A stretch of 64,000 bases of DNA from Drosophila pseudoobscura (GCF_009870125.1 NC_046679.1:28334001-28398000), one strand, 5' to 3'. Shown: positions 1 to 11,780, counted from the first letter of the stretch. Translations and numbers: made by a program. The notes: generated from the sequence alone by a model not told the origin.

Positions 1-1778
1 AGCGAGCAGAGAACAACCACATCAGCAGTTTAGAGTTCATAGTAAAAGACTGTTTCTTAAAATTAAAAAATTAAAAACAAAAACAATTAACTAACAAAAG
101 GTCTTGGAACAGGGGAAAAGATAAACCAAAACGAATGTTTCTAGTATTTAAGGCGAAACCAACCATTTTTGTAATACGAAAAGAAAAAAACAGAGAAAAA
201 GTCATCAACAAAATACAAAAAAAAAAAAAAATAAGAAGAACTAAATGCTAAGGGTGGTAGGGGGATAATAAAACGTAGGCAAGCAAGCGATAAATAAAAA
301 ATAAAAAAATAAACCAATAAGAAATTTAAATATAACTATAAATATACTTAAACGATTTATACAAAACAAGTTCCTGCAGTTTTCAACAAAGTTGCAACAT
401 GACACAGAATCTTTGGCTCTTCTTCGCCAAGTCATCAAAAGAATACTTAATAATATAATTTAACAAACGAATCAATTTATGTTTTATCCACACACGAACA
501 CAGAAAACACACACACCCACACACAGACACATATCTTTGTTACAAATTTGTTGCTTAATTAAATCGTATATAAAACACAAATCAAAAGGCAACGCGAGTG
601 CAATAATTATATTTAATTCTCTCTTAAGCCACAGACAAAAACCCCACCCAAAAAGGGGTACTTCCGTTTTTTTGTTCTTAACGAAAAAAAACACATATCA
701 TTTATTAGGTTCGGTACAAAACATAGTTTACTTAACAGAAACTCTACTAAATATTTACCTGATTTCCATGGTCTTTGCATTTTTCATGAATTTTTTGTAT
801 GAATAATCATATCGTAAACCGCACAATAAACATTAAACTTTAAACCTTAAACAATATCAAATGTTAATTTAATAGAAAAGTAAAGAATAACTCTTTTGTT
901 GTTGTTGTAATTAGCAAAAAAAACCCACACACACAGACAGGTTTTACATAGGAATATACATAGATGAAACTAAAGAAAAGAACTAGCATTTCTCTCTCTC
1001 TCAACGAACAGAATACTTAGTAGTTGAAACAATCTTTTATTCTTCAAGCATACATACTATACTTACTATACTTAAAGAAATATTAACCGAAATCCGAATA
1101 AACATGCAATATACATAGATTTCCATTTCCAAAAACCGAAAACCGAAATCTTTCGTTGAGAAATCACACACGACATTTCGCTCCATACGAATATTCTCGG
1201 TTCTGTTCTTTTCTTTTCTAAACACACACACGATGGATGCAGTACTTATTTATCTTCAAGAATAGGGAAAATGAGCGCGGAGACAAGTAATTAGCAGAAG
1301 AAAAAGCCAAATTAATATTTAAGCCTATACTAAAACGAACAATTCAAAGGAGAAAATTACAAAAAAAAAAAATACAAATAAAAATAAAAATAATAACTGG
1401 TACTAGGGCCTGGGGTAGCAATTAGCAATAACTTTAAACATCTAAAGAACGAAATTGTAAAATAACATTGGAACAAAAGCCGAACTAAATTAATGCTTAA
1501 ACGAAAAATGAAATTAAAAACTTTTATAATTGTAAAGAAAAAGTGAAAACGAAAATGAAATTGAAATTGAAATTGAGAATGCCATTCGCGCCATTCGAAA
1601 AACTCAACCAATTTTTTATGTATGTTTGTGTATATATCTATCTATATAATATATATATATATATCTACTATATGAGTAATTAATAAATGCATTGAAAACA
1701 TATAAAAAAAAAAGACAAAAAATTATAAGAAAAGTAACACAAAACTGAAGCAAATTTATTATCCAACAAAAAGTTCAG
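1..1778. other. AT-rich non-coding DNA upstream of the Fur1 terminal exon
   Basis: The stretch is A-rich with short CA, TA and A tracts and many stop codons in all frames. I see no conserved protein segment. AATAAA-like signals, for example around 825, would fit a 3' UTR of a shorter upstream Fur1 isoform. It could equally be intron between the catalytic exons, which are not in this window, and the 3' exons below. I cannot tell these apart from sequence alone. Confidence 0.5.
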
Positions 1779-1952
1779 TTCAAGCAAGCGAAACATGCTC
1801 AGAAAAACAGCAATCCAGTCTTACGAGGAGGTTCATTTCAGTCCTTAACATACCGAGTACCGAGTACTCCTCGTCCAAGCCCTCGAGCTTCGACTGCATT
1901 TCAGAAATACAATACTTTCCCTTGAGAATTTGCGAATTGACTGAACGACAAG
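1779..1952 (+). CDS. Possible additional coding exon of the furin gene (tentative)
   Basis: A strong 5' splice site (ACAAG|GTGAGT) follows position 1952. The frame that joins in phase to the exon starting at 2684 (one leftover G plus AG gives Glu) is open for more than 55 codons upstream and contains spaced Cys residues. Its last residues are LRICELTERQ before ECKDPAY of the next exon. Candidate acceptors are TTCAG just before 1779 or TTTCAG just before 1905. The Cys spacing is not a clear furin repeat, and the open frame may be partly due to low T content. In Drosophila Fur1, isoforms differ by alternative 3' exons, so an extra exon is plausible but unproven. Confidence 0.3.
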
Positions 1953-2683
1953 GTGAGTTTTCGCACAACAACAAATTTTCCTCCATCCTCTAAGTATTCT
2001 TGATTTTGTTTTTCGTTCACTCTTTTTTTGGATCTAAACGGAAAGTGAAGTCCGACATTAACCCACCTGCTAATTCGTTTATTTCGTTACCGTTAACCTC
2101 CTACTTAACACTGTTTCACTCTCTCACTCTCAACTCCATACGTTCATGAGTAGCTTTCCAACACTGGTCTGGTCTGGTCTGGTCCTGGTTGTGGTCGTGG
2201 TACAGTACACACAGTACACAAAACATATATCGTACACCTGCGCACACTGCCTCCTTTCCCGCTAATTTTCGAGCATGTTTTTATCGGACTGAACGCTTGC
2301 TTTAACTGCAATACATTTTTCGAATTTTTTGTTGTTAATAATAGATGTGTTTCAGAGCCAGATATTCCATTCGAAAGGTTCCACCAAAAACAATCTCCAA
2401 TACAGAAAGTTCTCTTTTGTTGCTGCCTCGTATTGTGCCTACACATTTATATTCTATAACCATAATCTATATCTCTCTGCGTTTCTCTCCTTTGAAGCTC
2501 AGTTAAATCGTGGTTTAGCCGAGCTTCCATGTTCTCATTCTCTTCTCTGCTAACCAACTAATTTCCAATTCTTTTCTTTTCCATTAATCACTGTCTCTGA
2601 GGTAAATTCATCTCCTAGATCAGCCAGAACTTGAACTGATACTAATGTGTGCTTGTTCGTTCTCTCCCTCCCATTTTCCACAG
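1953..2683 (+). other. Probable furin-gene intron
   Basis: The segment begins with GTGAGT and ends with a pyrimidine-rich TTTTCCACAG directly before the terminal coding exon. It holds the short run GGTCTGGTCTGGTCTGGTCC near 2167 but no coding segment that I recognise. The right-hand acceptor is well supported. The left boundary depends on the tentative exon that ends at 1952. Confidence 0.5.
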
Positions 2684-3444
2684 AGTGCAAGGATCCGGCG
2701 TACATCTACGAGGGCCTCTGCTACGACCAGTGTCCAAGGCATACCTATTCCCATGACGATGCACAGGATCAGGACGATCAACTGGAAGATGCCAGCACGG
2801 AGGCCAGTCCCAGCACCTTCAGCACAGATCACCCCAACATTTCCAACAGCATAGACGACAAGCAGGATCCTCTGCAGGCGGAGGACCGTCGTCGTCGTCG
2901 CCGGCGCAACTCCCCGCTCATTACCCCACTGTTGGTGGCACAGAGTCGGATGTGTGCCGTGTGCCACAAGAGCTGCCTGGCCTGCTACGGGCCCCTGGCC
3001 TCCCAGTGCAGCACCTGTGCCCCGGGCAGTCAGCTGCGAAAGACCCTCAACGAGACCTTCTGCTATGCCTATGTGGTGCGCAGCACGGGCATGGCCACTG
3101 TCGTGGAACTCTCCGAGGATGGGAGCCACGAACAGGCAGTGAATTACATGACCGGAACAACGGTGCTGCTCCTGATTGTACTGGTTTTCACCCTCGTGGG
3201 TGTGGCCGTGGCCGGGGGCATTGTCTACAGCCGTCGCGCATCAGCAGCGCGTTCCAGTGAACTATACTCGCGGGTGGCCCTAATGGCCGACGACGACAGT
3301 GACGAGGAGCACGAAGACGAGCTCTTCAGGACGCACATATTAGCTAATACCAAGGATGTAATCGAGTATCGGGACGAAATACAGCCCGAGAAGGCGCCAC
3401 CCGAAGAGGTTTTCGAGGCAGAAGACAACGACGATGATGATTAG
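2684..3444 (+). CDS. Fur1: Furin-like proprotein convertase, C-terminal exon (probably Fur1; gene truncated by window edge)
   Basis: This is the 3' coding exon of a subtilisin-like proprotein convertase, which cleaves precursors at dibasic sites in the secretory pathway. The catalytic part lies off the window. Visible in order are a partial Cys-rich furin repeat (ECKDPAYIYEGLCYDQCP, then CAVCHKSCLACYGP and CSTCAPGS), interrupted by an acidic/Ser-Thr insert and a poly-Arg run (RRRRRRR); then one hydrophobic helix (TVLLLIVLVFTLVGVAVAGG); then a cytosolic tail with YSRVAL and Asp/Glu clusters, as expected for TGN/endosome sorting. The exon starts in phase 2 after TTTTCCACAG and stops at TAG 3442-3444. 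tobi lies 790 bp downstream on the same strand. Fur2 is the alternative. I prefer Fur1 because of the tobi neighbour and because Fur1 is known to have isoforms that differ at the C-terminus. Confidence 0.62.
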
Positions 3445-3689
3445 GGGGAAAGCAACCACCTGCCACCCTAGATACGAGTAAACATATTTATTTGTCTGTA
3501 GACCTCATCTGCATTTAGCTCCTTCTAGCCAACAGCCCAACCATTATACCACCAGATCATAAATGGGTGAATTCTCGCCCGGGTTCACCATTTTGGTTAA
3601 TATTTTGTTACATTTTACACACTATTACACATTGTTATACGTATAAACCAAACCCCGAAAATAGATTAAAAAGTATTAAAACAAACGAA

Positions 3690-3695
3690 AATAAA
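3690..3695 (+). terminator. Poly(A) signal candidate of the furin gene
   Basis: AATAAA about 245 bp after the stop codon, with ATTAAA upstream near 3665 and an AT-rich tail. This fits 3' end formation of the furin-like transcript. Confidence 0.5.
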
Positions 3696-4011
3696 TAAAT
3701 ATATATTTAAATGGAAAATGCTTTTCTTTGTTGGAAACTACTAGATAATTGATACTTCTGTAATATTGCGAAATACAATATAATAGACTAATACTTTTAT
3801 TGTTATCCCAAGTGTTTAACGTCCTTCAAAATCTCAAAAAGTTAGCTCGAGTTAGTCACTTATTGATTACAACCGATCAGTGCCTATCTATATCTCTTCT
3901 CTAGCGAACCGGCAACTGCAATCACAGCACTGAAAGCCATCAATTAAGTAATGGGAAAAATACAAACACCTACGTAAGGAATTTCTATCATTCTAGTAGT
4001 AGATGTTAGGG

Positions 4012-4236
4012 CTTATCAGGCGCAGGTTATCACTGGTGTTTTTCTCAAGTGTTCCCACAGTGGAAGCGCTATTGTGACACTGGTCAAGAGTTTTATTTGT
4101 ATACGGCTCTGGCAGCCGGGTTCCACGCAAATTCTCGATCGATTTGGGTTCCTTATCACACGGCTATAATAGGCATAAAAACTCCCACCTGCGCTGCCTG
4201 CCCGTCAGTCGTTCCCAGTGAGACCTACCTTTCAGA
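4012..4236 (+). promoter_or_regulatory. Promoter and 5' leader of the GH31 gene
   Basis: A TATA-like CATAAAA at 4174-4180 is followed 31 bp later by an Inr-like TCAGTC at 4205-4210, and the ATG is at 4237, giving a leader of about 30 nt. Upstream are GATA-type sites: CTTATCA at 4012-4018 and TTATCA near 4027 and 4153. The rest of 3700-4236 holds no coding sequence. GATA sites are typical of gut and fat-body genes, which fits the known expression of tobi. The regulatory role is inferred. Confidence 0.55.
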
Positions 4237-6276
4237 ATGCACACGAAACTCTTGCTGCTTTTGGTGGCAGCCGGCTGCTGCCTCTGGAGTGTGGCCAGTG
4301 CCTGCCAGAGCATCGAACAGCGTTACAAATTCGCCAACAGCAACATCTACGTGCGGCTGCGACGCGGCGATAAGCTCCAGTACGAACTGATGAGGGGCGA
4401 CAAGAGCTTGCAGACAGTGACCTTCGACAACTTTGCCACGACCAACAATCTGGTGGAGTCGGAAAACGGCGGCTACAAGATCACCGATGGCACCAACACC
4501 ATCGAATTCACGTTGGTCAAAAGCGGCGTGGTCACGGGCACTGGCAGTGATGTAACCCATGTGCGAGTGGCCCGCGATCAGGTGCTGCAGGGTCAGCAGC
4601 CCAGGGATTGCTTCTCCCTGAACACAGGAGTCACCCATTGGTTCAGCGGACCCGAGCAGAAGAAGCACTACTGGCCCGTGGAGCGTCAGAACCACACCAA
4701 CTACTCGTATCTGCCCAAGGAGCTGGACAACTTCGGTGTGGGAGAGCGCTACTGGCTGAACAGCGACGGAGTCTTCCTGTACGTGGAGAACAACACGCCG
4801 CTCTTCATCGACCAGAACTCTGCGGGCTACGAGGGCAAGCTGTGCTTCAGTGCGATCAGTGCCCTGCCCTACGATCCGCGTGTCACCTCAGCGAAGTTCG
4901 TCTACCATGTGGCAGTGGCCAAGGATGCCAAGGCTGCGCACAAGTATGCGGTGAAGACTTTCTTGGGACAGCCTACAGGACACCCCGATGAACGGATGGT
5001 ACGGCATCCGGTTTGGTCCACGTGGGCCCTGTACAAGGCAGAAGTCGACGACGGCGTCATTCGCGACTTTGCCCAGCAGATCCTCGACAATGGCTTCGAG
5101 AACAGTCAACTGGAGATCGATGACGATTGGGAGGACTGCTACGGTGCTCTCACTTTCCGAAAGAACAAGTTCCCGGAGACCAAGACCCTCACCGATGATC
5201 TCAAAGCACTGGGCTTCCGTGTGACCCTGTGGATCCATCCCTTCATCAACAACAATTGCACGGCGATCTATGAAGAGGCCAAGGGTCTGGGCTACCTGGT
5301 GCTCGACCACGAAGGAAGCTCGGACACACAGTGGTGGAACAGCAAGGCCAAGGATGCTGCCATTCTGGACTTTACCAAGTCTGAGGTCCGAGAGTGGTTC
5401 ACTAATCGCTTGAAGCGGCTGCAGGATGAGGAGGGCATTGACAGCTTCAAGTTCGATGCCGGAGAGATCACCTGGCTGCCCAGTGATCCCGTGCTGCAGG
5501 GCGACGGCTCAATGGTGACTCCTCTGCAGGCCGTTGGCGACTATGTCCGGACGGTGGCTGCCTTCGGCGACATGGTTGAGGTTCGCTCCGCCCAAAACAC
5601 CCAGGACCTGCCCATCTTTGTGCGCATTGTGGACAAGGACTCCGAATGGGGCTGGAACAATGGCCTGATCACGCTGATCACCTCGATGATGCAGATGAAC
5701 CTGAACGGCTATCCCTTTGTCCTTCCCGACATGATTGGCGGCAATGGCTACTACGAGAGGCCGCCCAACAAGGAGCTTTTCCTGCGCTGGCTTCAGGCCA
5801 ATGTCTTCATGCCCGCCCTCCAGTATTCCTTTGTGCCGTGGAACTTTGACGACGAGACCATCGCGATCAGCAAAAACCACACCAAACTGCACGCTGACTA
5901 CACACCTTACATCATGAAGTTGTTCAAGCGGGCAGTGGAGACTGGCGAACCGGTGAACCCACCACTCTGGTGGATTGCCCCGAATGATTCGGTAGCTCAA
6001 GGAATCTACGATCGTGAGTAGTAGCTTTCTAGTCAAAGATATCTTGTCCTTAACACCTGTATCTCTCTCTCCGCAGAGTTCCTTCTTGGCGATGATATCA
6101 TTGCTGCTCCTGTGGTGCTTGAGGGTGTCACCAAACGGGATGTGTACCTGCCAGAAGGTGAATGGAAGAACGGCAATGGCGACGAGGTGTACAGCGGTCC
6201 CATCTGGATCATGGACTACCCTGCCCCATTGGACACACTGCCGTACTTTGTGCGTGTGGGATTCGAGATGAACTAA
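4237..6276 (+). CDS. tobi: Secreted glycoside hydrolase family 31 protein (tobi / MYORG-like alpha-glycosidase)
   Basis: Two exons (4237-6013, 6077-6276) encode about 658 aa. The intron runs from GTGAGT to CCGCAG and the junction codon is CAG. The N-terminus is a signal peptide (MHTKLLLLLVAAGCCLWSVA, cleavage near SACQS). A beta-rich N-terminal domain is followed by a GH31 (beta/alpha)8 barrel. Expected catalytic landmarks are the nucleophile-type Asp407 in FKFDAGE and the acid/base-type Asp466 or Asp468 in RIVDKDSEWGWNNG. WIHPF and DDDWEDCYG are barrel strands. The C-terminal beta domain (LLGDDIIAAPVV) is in exon 2. The family hydrolyses alpha-glycosidic bonds; the closest vertebrate relative is MYORG. 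In Drosophila melanogaster, tobi is a glucagon- and insulin-responsive alpha-glucosidase-like gene of gut and fat body. N-glycosylation sequons (NHT, NYS, NCT) agree with secretion. The assignment to tobi rests on recall of family features, not an alignment. Confidence 0.82.
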
Positions 6277-6401
6277 AGTCAATTTTATAAATAATCTTAA
6301 ATTTTATTACTCTAACAAACAAATATAAACAGTGAAAATAAACTAAAAATTGATACTGTTAATTTGGTAAAAGAACAGACAGTCACAGGCACGGTCACAG
6401 T
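6277..6401. terminator. Overlapping convergent 3' ends of tobi (+) and the CEP120 gene (-)
   Basis: Only 125 bp separate the two stop codons. A plus-strand AATAAA lies at 6337-6342, and a minus-strand AATAAA (TTTATT on the given strand) at 6303-6308. Each transcript should therefore run past the other's poly(A) signal, so the mature mRNAs probably share antisense 3' UTR sequence. Confidence 0.55.
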
Positions 6402-9400
6402 TCATAAATCGATGGAATTATCGGACGCATATTCCCTGGATCCGGATATGGAGCTAACCTGGAAACTGGGTGGCCCATTGATGTGGCGCAGGTATCCATA
6501 TTCCTCCTCAAACTCTTGCATATTCTTTGTTAGAACATTCTTCAGATCAAACGAACTGCAATGAGACTTGGTTAATATTGATTGGGCTTTGAATACGTTT
6601 AAGACCTACCATTCGTCGATGAACCCGACCTCTCTTTTCACATTCTTCTCGTACATAGCCAGCTTCAGGTCCTGGACTTGCTTGACCGAGCGACGCCATT
6701 GCTTCTTGTAGCGATCCTTCTCCTTGGACAGCTCCACATATCGATCGTTCTGGGAGCGCAGTTCCTTGAGTATGTGACTGAGTTCTCTGTCATCGGGTCC
6801 CTTTCCCTGGTCGTGCAGCTTGTGGATCTGCATCTCCATCTGGAAGATGCGCTCCTTGAGCTTCGTCTTCTCAATCGCCAGCTGCTTGTTCTCTTGTTGC
6901 ATTTCCTGACTACGCTTATCAAAGAGCTGCACCTGCTCCTCGATATCTCTCTTCAGCGTGCATATGTGCTGCTCCAGTTCGTTCAACTTTGCCTCGTAAT
7001 CGATGATAGTGTCCTTACTCGCCTGGTTGCTGGCCAAAGTCTCATCGAGAGTAGTGTTCCGGCTTAGCTCTTGGTATTCCATTTTCTCCAGTTCATTCTT
7101 GTACTGCTGCTCCTTGCCCGCTAGCTCCTCCTCAAAGAGCCTAATCTGATGCTGGCGCCAGGACTTTAACTTCTCGCCAAAGTCTTTAGGGCTTAAACAT
7201 TCCACAGCGCTCATATAAGACGTCCGTTCGGGTAACTTGAGGGTACTGTCTTCCCTTAGACATTTCTTGGATGATGTCTTCTCAGCCGCTGAAAGATCAT
7301 CTGATTTCTGGTTAATCACGGGCTTTGACCTCTTTTTAACGACTTTCTTCTTGGGCTTATCTTGAACTTGAACTTCCCTTTGCTCCGATGGTTCCACAAC
7401 TACAACAGGTATTTTCTTCCTCGATTTCTTTTTCAAAGGCTTATCTGGTACCTCATTTGACGTTTCGTGGTCGATCTTTTCTTCCTGGATTGTGGTCTTG
7501 GATGCCTTCATTTTCTTGATCATCCGCTTTATACGCTGCTCGCTTGCTTGAGAGCTTATGACTTGTAAAGAGCTCTCAGAACTCACAATTGAGAGTGAGT
7601 GCTCTGACGACTCCACTGGCAGTACAGACTTCTTTTTTTTCGCATTATCAACATGCTCTTTCACCTCCACATTGTCAGAGACGGGATCCTTTTTAACTCT
7701 CACTTTACTCGACCTTGCTTTTCTGAGTTTCTTTTTCGATTCCACTAACTTTGGCTGCTCCAAGGCCGCTTGATCCTCTTGCAGAACCTTGCGGAGCTGG
7801 GCCTGGCATGTCTGTTCCAGGAACTTTTCAGTTTCGTCCAGGGCCTGCGCCTGTATCTTGTTCACCTCGACCCAACGTGCCCGCAGGCTGAGCTCAGTCG
7901 TGGACATTTTACCCTTCGTTGGGGCTCTTGGCTTTGCTGGGACTTTCTCCTGGTTGGACTCTGGTTCCTCGGAAGGCTGCACCTTGAATTTCGACTTGCG
8001 TTTACCATGCTGCACATTAAACACCTCACACACCGAGGCACTACTGATATCCAAGTCGCTGTGCTTTACTTTAACGCTGAATGTCTTTTGCGGACTCTCC
8101 CTCGAGGTGGCATAATCCTCTGACCAAACTGACTCTATGCTAGCTGACGTTTCATCAATACTTTCCTGCACGAATCGTTTCTGTCCTGAGGAGACTCTTC
8201 GATCATACGTTTCTTTGCTGTGTGATTGGTTGATGGACAGGACAGACCTTTGTTTGGACGATAGAAGTTTCGTTCTCGAGGCCTTCTTCAGATGTTTACT
8301 GCGCACCCGAAGATCAGGTTGATCAATAGAATCGGAGCATGGAGTTGAATCTGATTCAGAGAGATCCTCAGCAGGTACTTTGTCCATCTTTCTTGATTTT
8401 CTCAAGTTTTGTTGGCTTCTGTTTTCGAAAATCTCGACACTCTTTGAAAGCTTTTCTACCTCCTGTCCCAGCAGCTTAGTCAACTGCTCCATGGAGGGTG
8501 CTTGTTCTGACTCCTTACCAGGCTTAATGTCTGTCGCCTCTGCATTTATTTTAGGTCTTTTGGATGGAACTAACGACTGGTCAGCTCTTTCGGATTCCTT
8601 TCTTTCTACATTTTTCGAAGCCTTTGCCCTTTCCTTTCCTTCCCCTATGAGCTCCTCCTGGGGCCCTTCGCTGTTCTGATCTTTTGATATGTCATTATTG
8701 AATTTTTGATTGCCGTATATGGCTAGACATTCAGTAGCATTGGAAACATTGGAGTATTGAAATGTTGGGCTGCTGCTAATCTTCTTCGGTTCTATTGATT
8801 TTCGCAAGATTTTCGTTGAGGAATGCCTTCTGACCACACACACCTCCTCGATGTCTTGCTCGAATTCAGTTTGGGTAGACTTCTTTCGGCGCTGAAGGTC
8901 CTTGCTCGTGTAAGCAGACTCTCCGGAGTTCTGCGCATCGGTCGAGGGCAAAATTGCATTCGATGGAGCATCTGTTGCCTCAGCGCCCACCTTAGGACTG
9001 GCATTTTCATCCTTCGGATGTTTGGATTCACTCTGCCGTTCTTTTGAAAGCGCAGAAGGGTCTGGCGGCCGATCGTGCTTCAACTCCTCCAAAGCGCAGG
9101 TCGGGCGCGAGTAGATGGCCTTGAGCTCCACACTAAACGCGTACTCCATCTGCGGCTTCAAGTCCCTAGAGCTGTCCATGCGCCCAAACCGGTTGAAGGT
9201 GAAGCAGCCATTGCGCACAAATTTCCGGTTATCAAAGAAGTAGCTATCCGCCGGCAGCAGCTTGCCAAAGTCCATGCGGTAGTTGGCTGAGGCGGAGAGT
9301 TCATGGTAAGTAGGGATTGGAAGGGCTATGATATCCCAGTACTCACCAATGGCCGTTCCATTCAAGTACATATTGATGGGTAAGTAGAATATCCGCTGGA

Positions 9401-10450
9401 AGTAGAGACGGATGCTGCGCAGGGAGGATTTGAAGCGGAGTCCCAGCACATCGTTCAGGATGTAGGCATCGGAGTCGTTGGGCTTCAGCTCAATGCTGGT
9501 CACATTTCCAACGAAATCGAACACGAGGGTAACTGATTTGGTTGTTTGCTTGCTGAGAGACTTGACCAGTTTGGCCAGGTTTTTGAGCGTCTTGAACTGC
9601 AGCACCACCTCGATGATGTCGCAATCGATCAGTGGATCATTGCCCACCTGCAGCAGACCCAGTTGCACGAGTGATTGCACGTATACATTGGCCTGTGACT
9701 GCAGCATGCTGGCAGTGATCGAGTGACCTGGTGACTGTAGCGGCCCAGTGGGATTGGTTGTCCCCTTGCTCTGAAATGGGAACCAGAAAGGGTACATTTT
9801 AGCACGGAAAGCCATAGGAGGGGAGGGATGGCGTCCGCTTACATGGGAAACCTGCATCAGATGCTCAAAGTCCTCGTTGTGCAGAATGGACTTCTTGATG
9901 ATGGCCAGCAGGAGCAGCACCTCGGGTTTGTGGGAACGGAACTGGGTGTTGATGCAGATCAGCTTGTGCCAGAACATCTTCAGGTGCAGCGAGTTGCTGT
10001 TGCCCGACGAGGCAATGACGGGGAGTCCTCGCACGGGCAGCAGCACAGTTCCAATGGCCTTGCGCTGCAAGTGTTTGCTGCAGGTGAAAAAGGTGAGCTT
10101 CACGGGTCGGTGGTCCGTCTTGATCCGCTTGATGGCCGCCATGTCGCACTCCCAGATGCAGTTGCTGTTGAAGATGATCGTCTCTGCCGTCGCCGAGGGC
10201 GTGCCCTCCACCTCAAAGTCCACCGTATTGAGGGCTGCGTTCATCATAATGGTCTCCCGCTCGCCATCGCGTCCATTAAAATTGATGGCTAAAACAATGG
10301 GAAAATACACATTAGTTGGAGTAGTGCTCATCTGAGTACTTTGTATTTCCATTTACCCTCCACGACATGCAGCACCACGCAATAGACCTGATCGTCCTTG
10401 TCTTTCGTATCACCTTCGGCCAGATACCGCGGCGTCTTGTTCCGATGGAT
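6402..10450 (-). CDS. Cep120: CEP120-family centrosomal/centriole protein (C2-like domains, C-terminal coiled coil)
   Basis: Minus-strand exons: 10450-10357 (start uncertain), 10288-9843, 9770-9347, 9286-6610 and 6555-6402, stop TGA at 6404-6402; all junctions agree in phase, giving about 1264 codons. CEP120 proteins promote centriole elongation and daughter-centriole function. The N-terminus resembles CEP120 C2 domains (VYCVVLHVVE then AINFNG; KLICINTQFRSHKPEVLLLL). A long Lys/Ser-rich, low-conservation linker follows. The last 200 residues form a coiled coil whose end, DRYKKQWRRSVKQVQDLKLA, resembles human CEP120 KLHYKQQWGRALKELARLK. The terminal exon adds 51 residues ending SSISGSREYASDNSIDL. 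Length exceeds human CEP120 (about 986 aa), mostly in the linker. An ATG at 10352 looks usable but lies inside the first intron (GTAAAT to TTGTTTTAG, with a CTAAT branch site). No ATG is in frame upstream, so the N-terminus is unresolved. Confidence 0.75.
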
Positions 10451-11780
10451 CATCTTCTTTTGTAAGACGATCTCTCTTACGAATAACTTAATAATTTCAA
10501 AATACTAATTCGCACAATTTGCAAAACAAAATTTAAACTTGGCGCCACCGCGTTCGTTGGTATTTAGCGTATGTGTGTGTGTTTCCGCGATACAGTTTGA
10601 CTGAATCTGTTTTCACTTTGAGGCTCCTTTTTTGTTGATGTTTCCTTCCAGACAGACGGCCTTTTCGTTGACGTTTCGCCCGAGTGCACAGGACAAGCCT
10701 AGCCTGCTGGGACCGTTGCCATGGATATTATTTCAATTTCACAAGGTGTGTTAGGGCAACGGGGTTGCATTAACATGCGCACATAACATTAACATTAACA
10801 TTAACTTAACATTTACTATAACATTAACAGACATCGTGGAGCGCCACTGCGCCGCCATGTAGATGCCGTAGTTCCAAAGAAAAACGTCATGGCGCTACGT
10901 ACGCTATGTAAAATAGAAGGTGGGCTAGAAGATTCTTTGCTGTTTATGGGCCAATCTAGGCTTGCGATGGCTTCTTGTGATTTCATGGAGTCCCTTACAA
11001 GGATCAAGGATATTTCGCATGTCAGACATATTCAGGCTTTTCAGCTACTTATAGTCCGATCAAGGTTTTCCATGGCTTATAAAGACCTTGATGGAGTCCT
11101 TTACAAGAATCAAGGCTATTTTTCCATTCAAACATATGGATGTTCCCTTGCCATTTCTGACCCGATGTGGACGGGATACGCTTTTTCAAAATCGGGAGAA
11201 CGTCCTGCATCATTTCATCCCAGATTGACATTATCGACTATAAGGATTGATATCAAGGACAACGTGGATTCAGAGTAGATCGGACAAATCCCCTTGACCC
11301 TTTGATGCGTAAAGCATAATCGACATTTGGAAGTTTTCGCCGATCTGATCGTTCTCATGTTCTAGTATACCCAACATTCCGAATAGCTAAAATATATGAT
11401 GCCTATAACTGATTACGCTATAAAGGAAATCTGAGCGCGGCTAGAAATGAACCCAAAACAAACCATTCATTCCAATCAATATCAATGGGAAATACTTGAG
11501 GAACGTTAATTCAATCAACATTATTCAGATAACCCAAATGCCATCGCAAAATCTATAAATACAAGTGCTTGTAGTGGTTTTTGGCAATCTTGACGCGATT
11601 CCTCATAGCTTTCGACGTATTTATGAATATTTTGCTATGCGTTCATAGAGATGCTTATCCGGGGCGGCCTATCGGGATTTGGAGTGGCGATTCTGCTACT
11701 GTTGACCAGGAGTACATCTGATATTATTATCAACAGAGCGTTATCATGCCAAGAGCCATTGTAAAACTCTCGAATCGAAA
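10451..11780. other. Intergenic region between the CEP120 gene and the LPMO pair
   Basis: The 5' leader of the CEP120 gene lies near 10451-10560. A short (AACATT)n run sits at about 10786-10812. An imperfect tandem duplication at 10951-11150 is listed separately. A 129-codon open frame (10889-11278, +) spans that duplication; it has no recognised domain and I do not call it a gene. The rest is ordinary AT-rich spacer. Confidence 0.5.
10951..11150 (+). repeat. Imperfect tandem duplication, unit about 105 bp, two copies
   Basis: ATGGCTTCTTGTGATTTCAT at 10966 aligns with ATGGCTTATAAAGACCTTGA at 11072. TGGAGTCCCTTACAAGGATC aligns with TGGAGTCCTTTACAAGAATC 105 bp further on. The copies also share ATTTC/TTTCC and CAGACATA/CAAACATA segments. 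It appears local to this spacer. Confidence 0.65.

Noticed and set aside
10290..10352. MEIQSTQMSTTPTNVYFP as the N-terminus of the CEP120 gene
   Set aside because: The stretch has a 5' GTAAAT donor, a CTAAT branch site and a TTGTTTTAG acceptor. Splicing it out joins two C2-like strands in phase, so it is intron.
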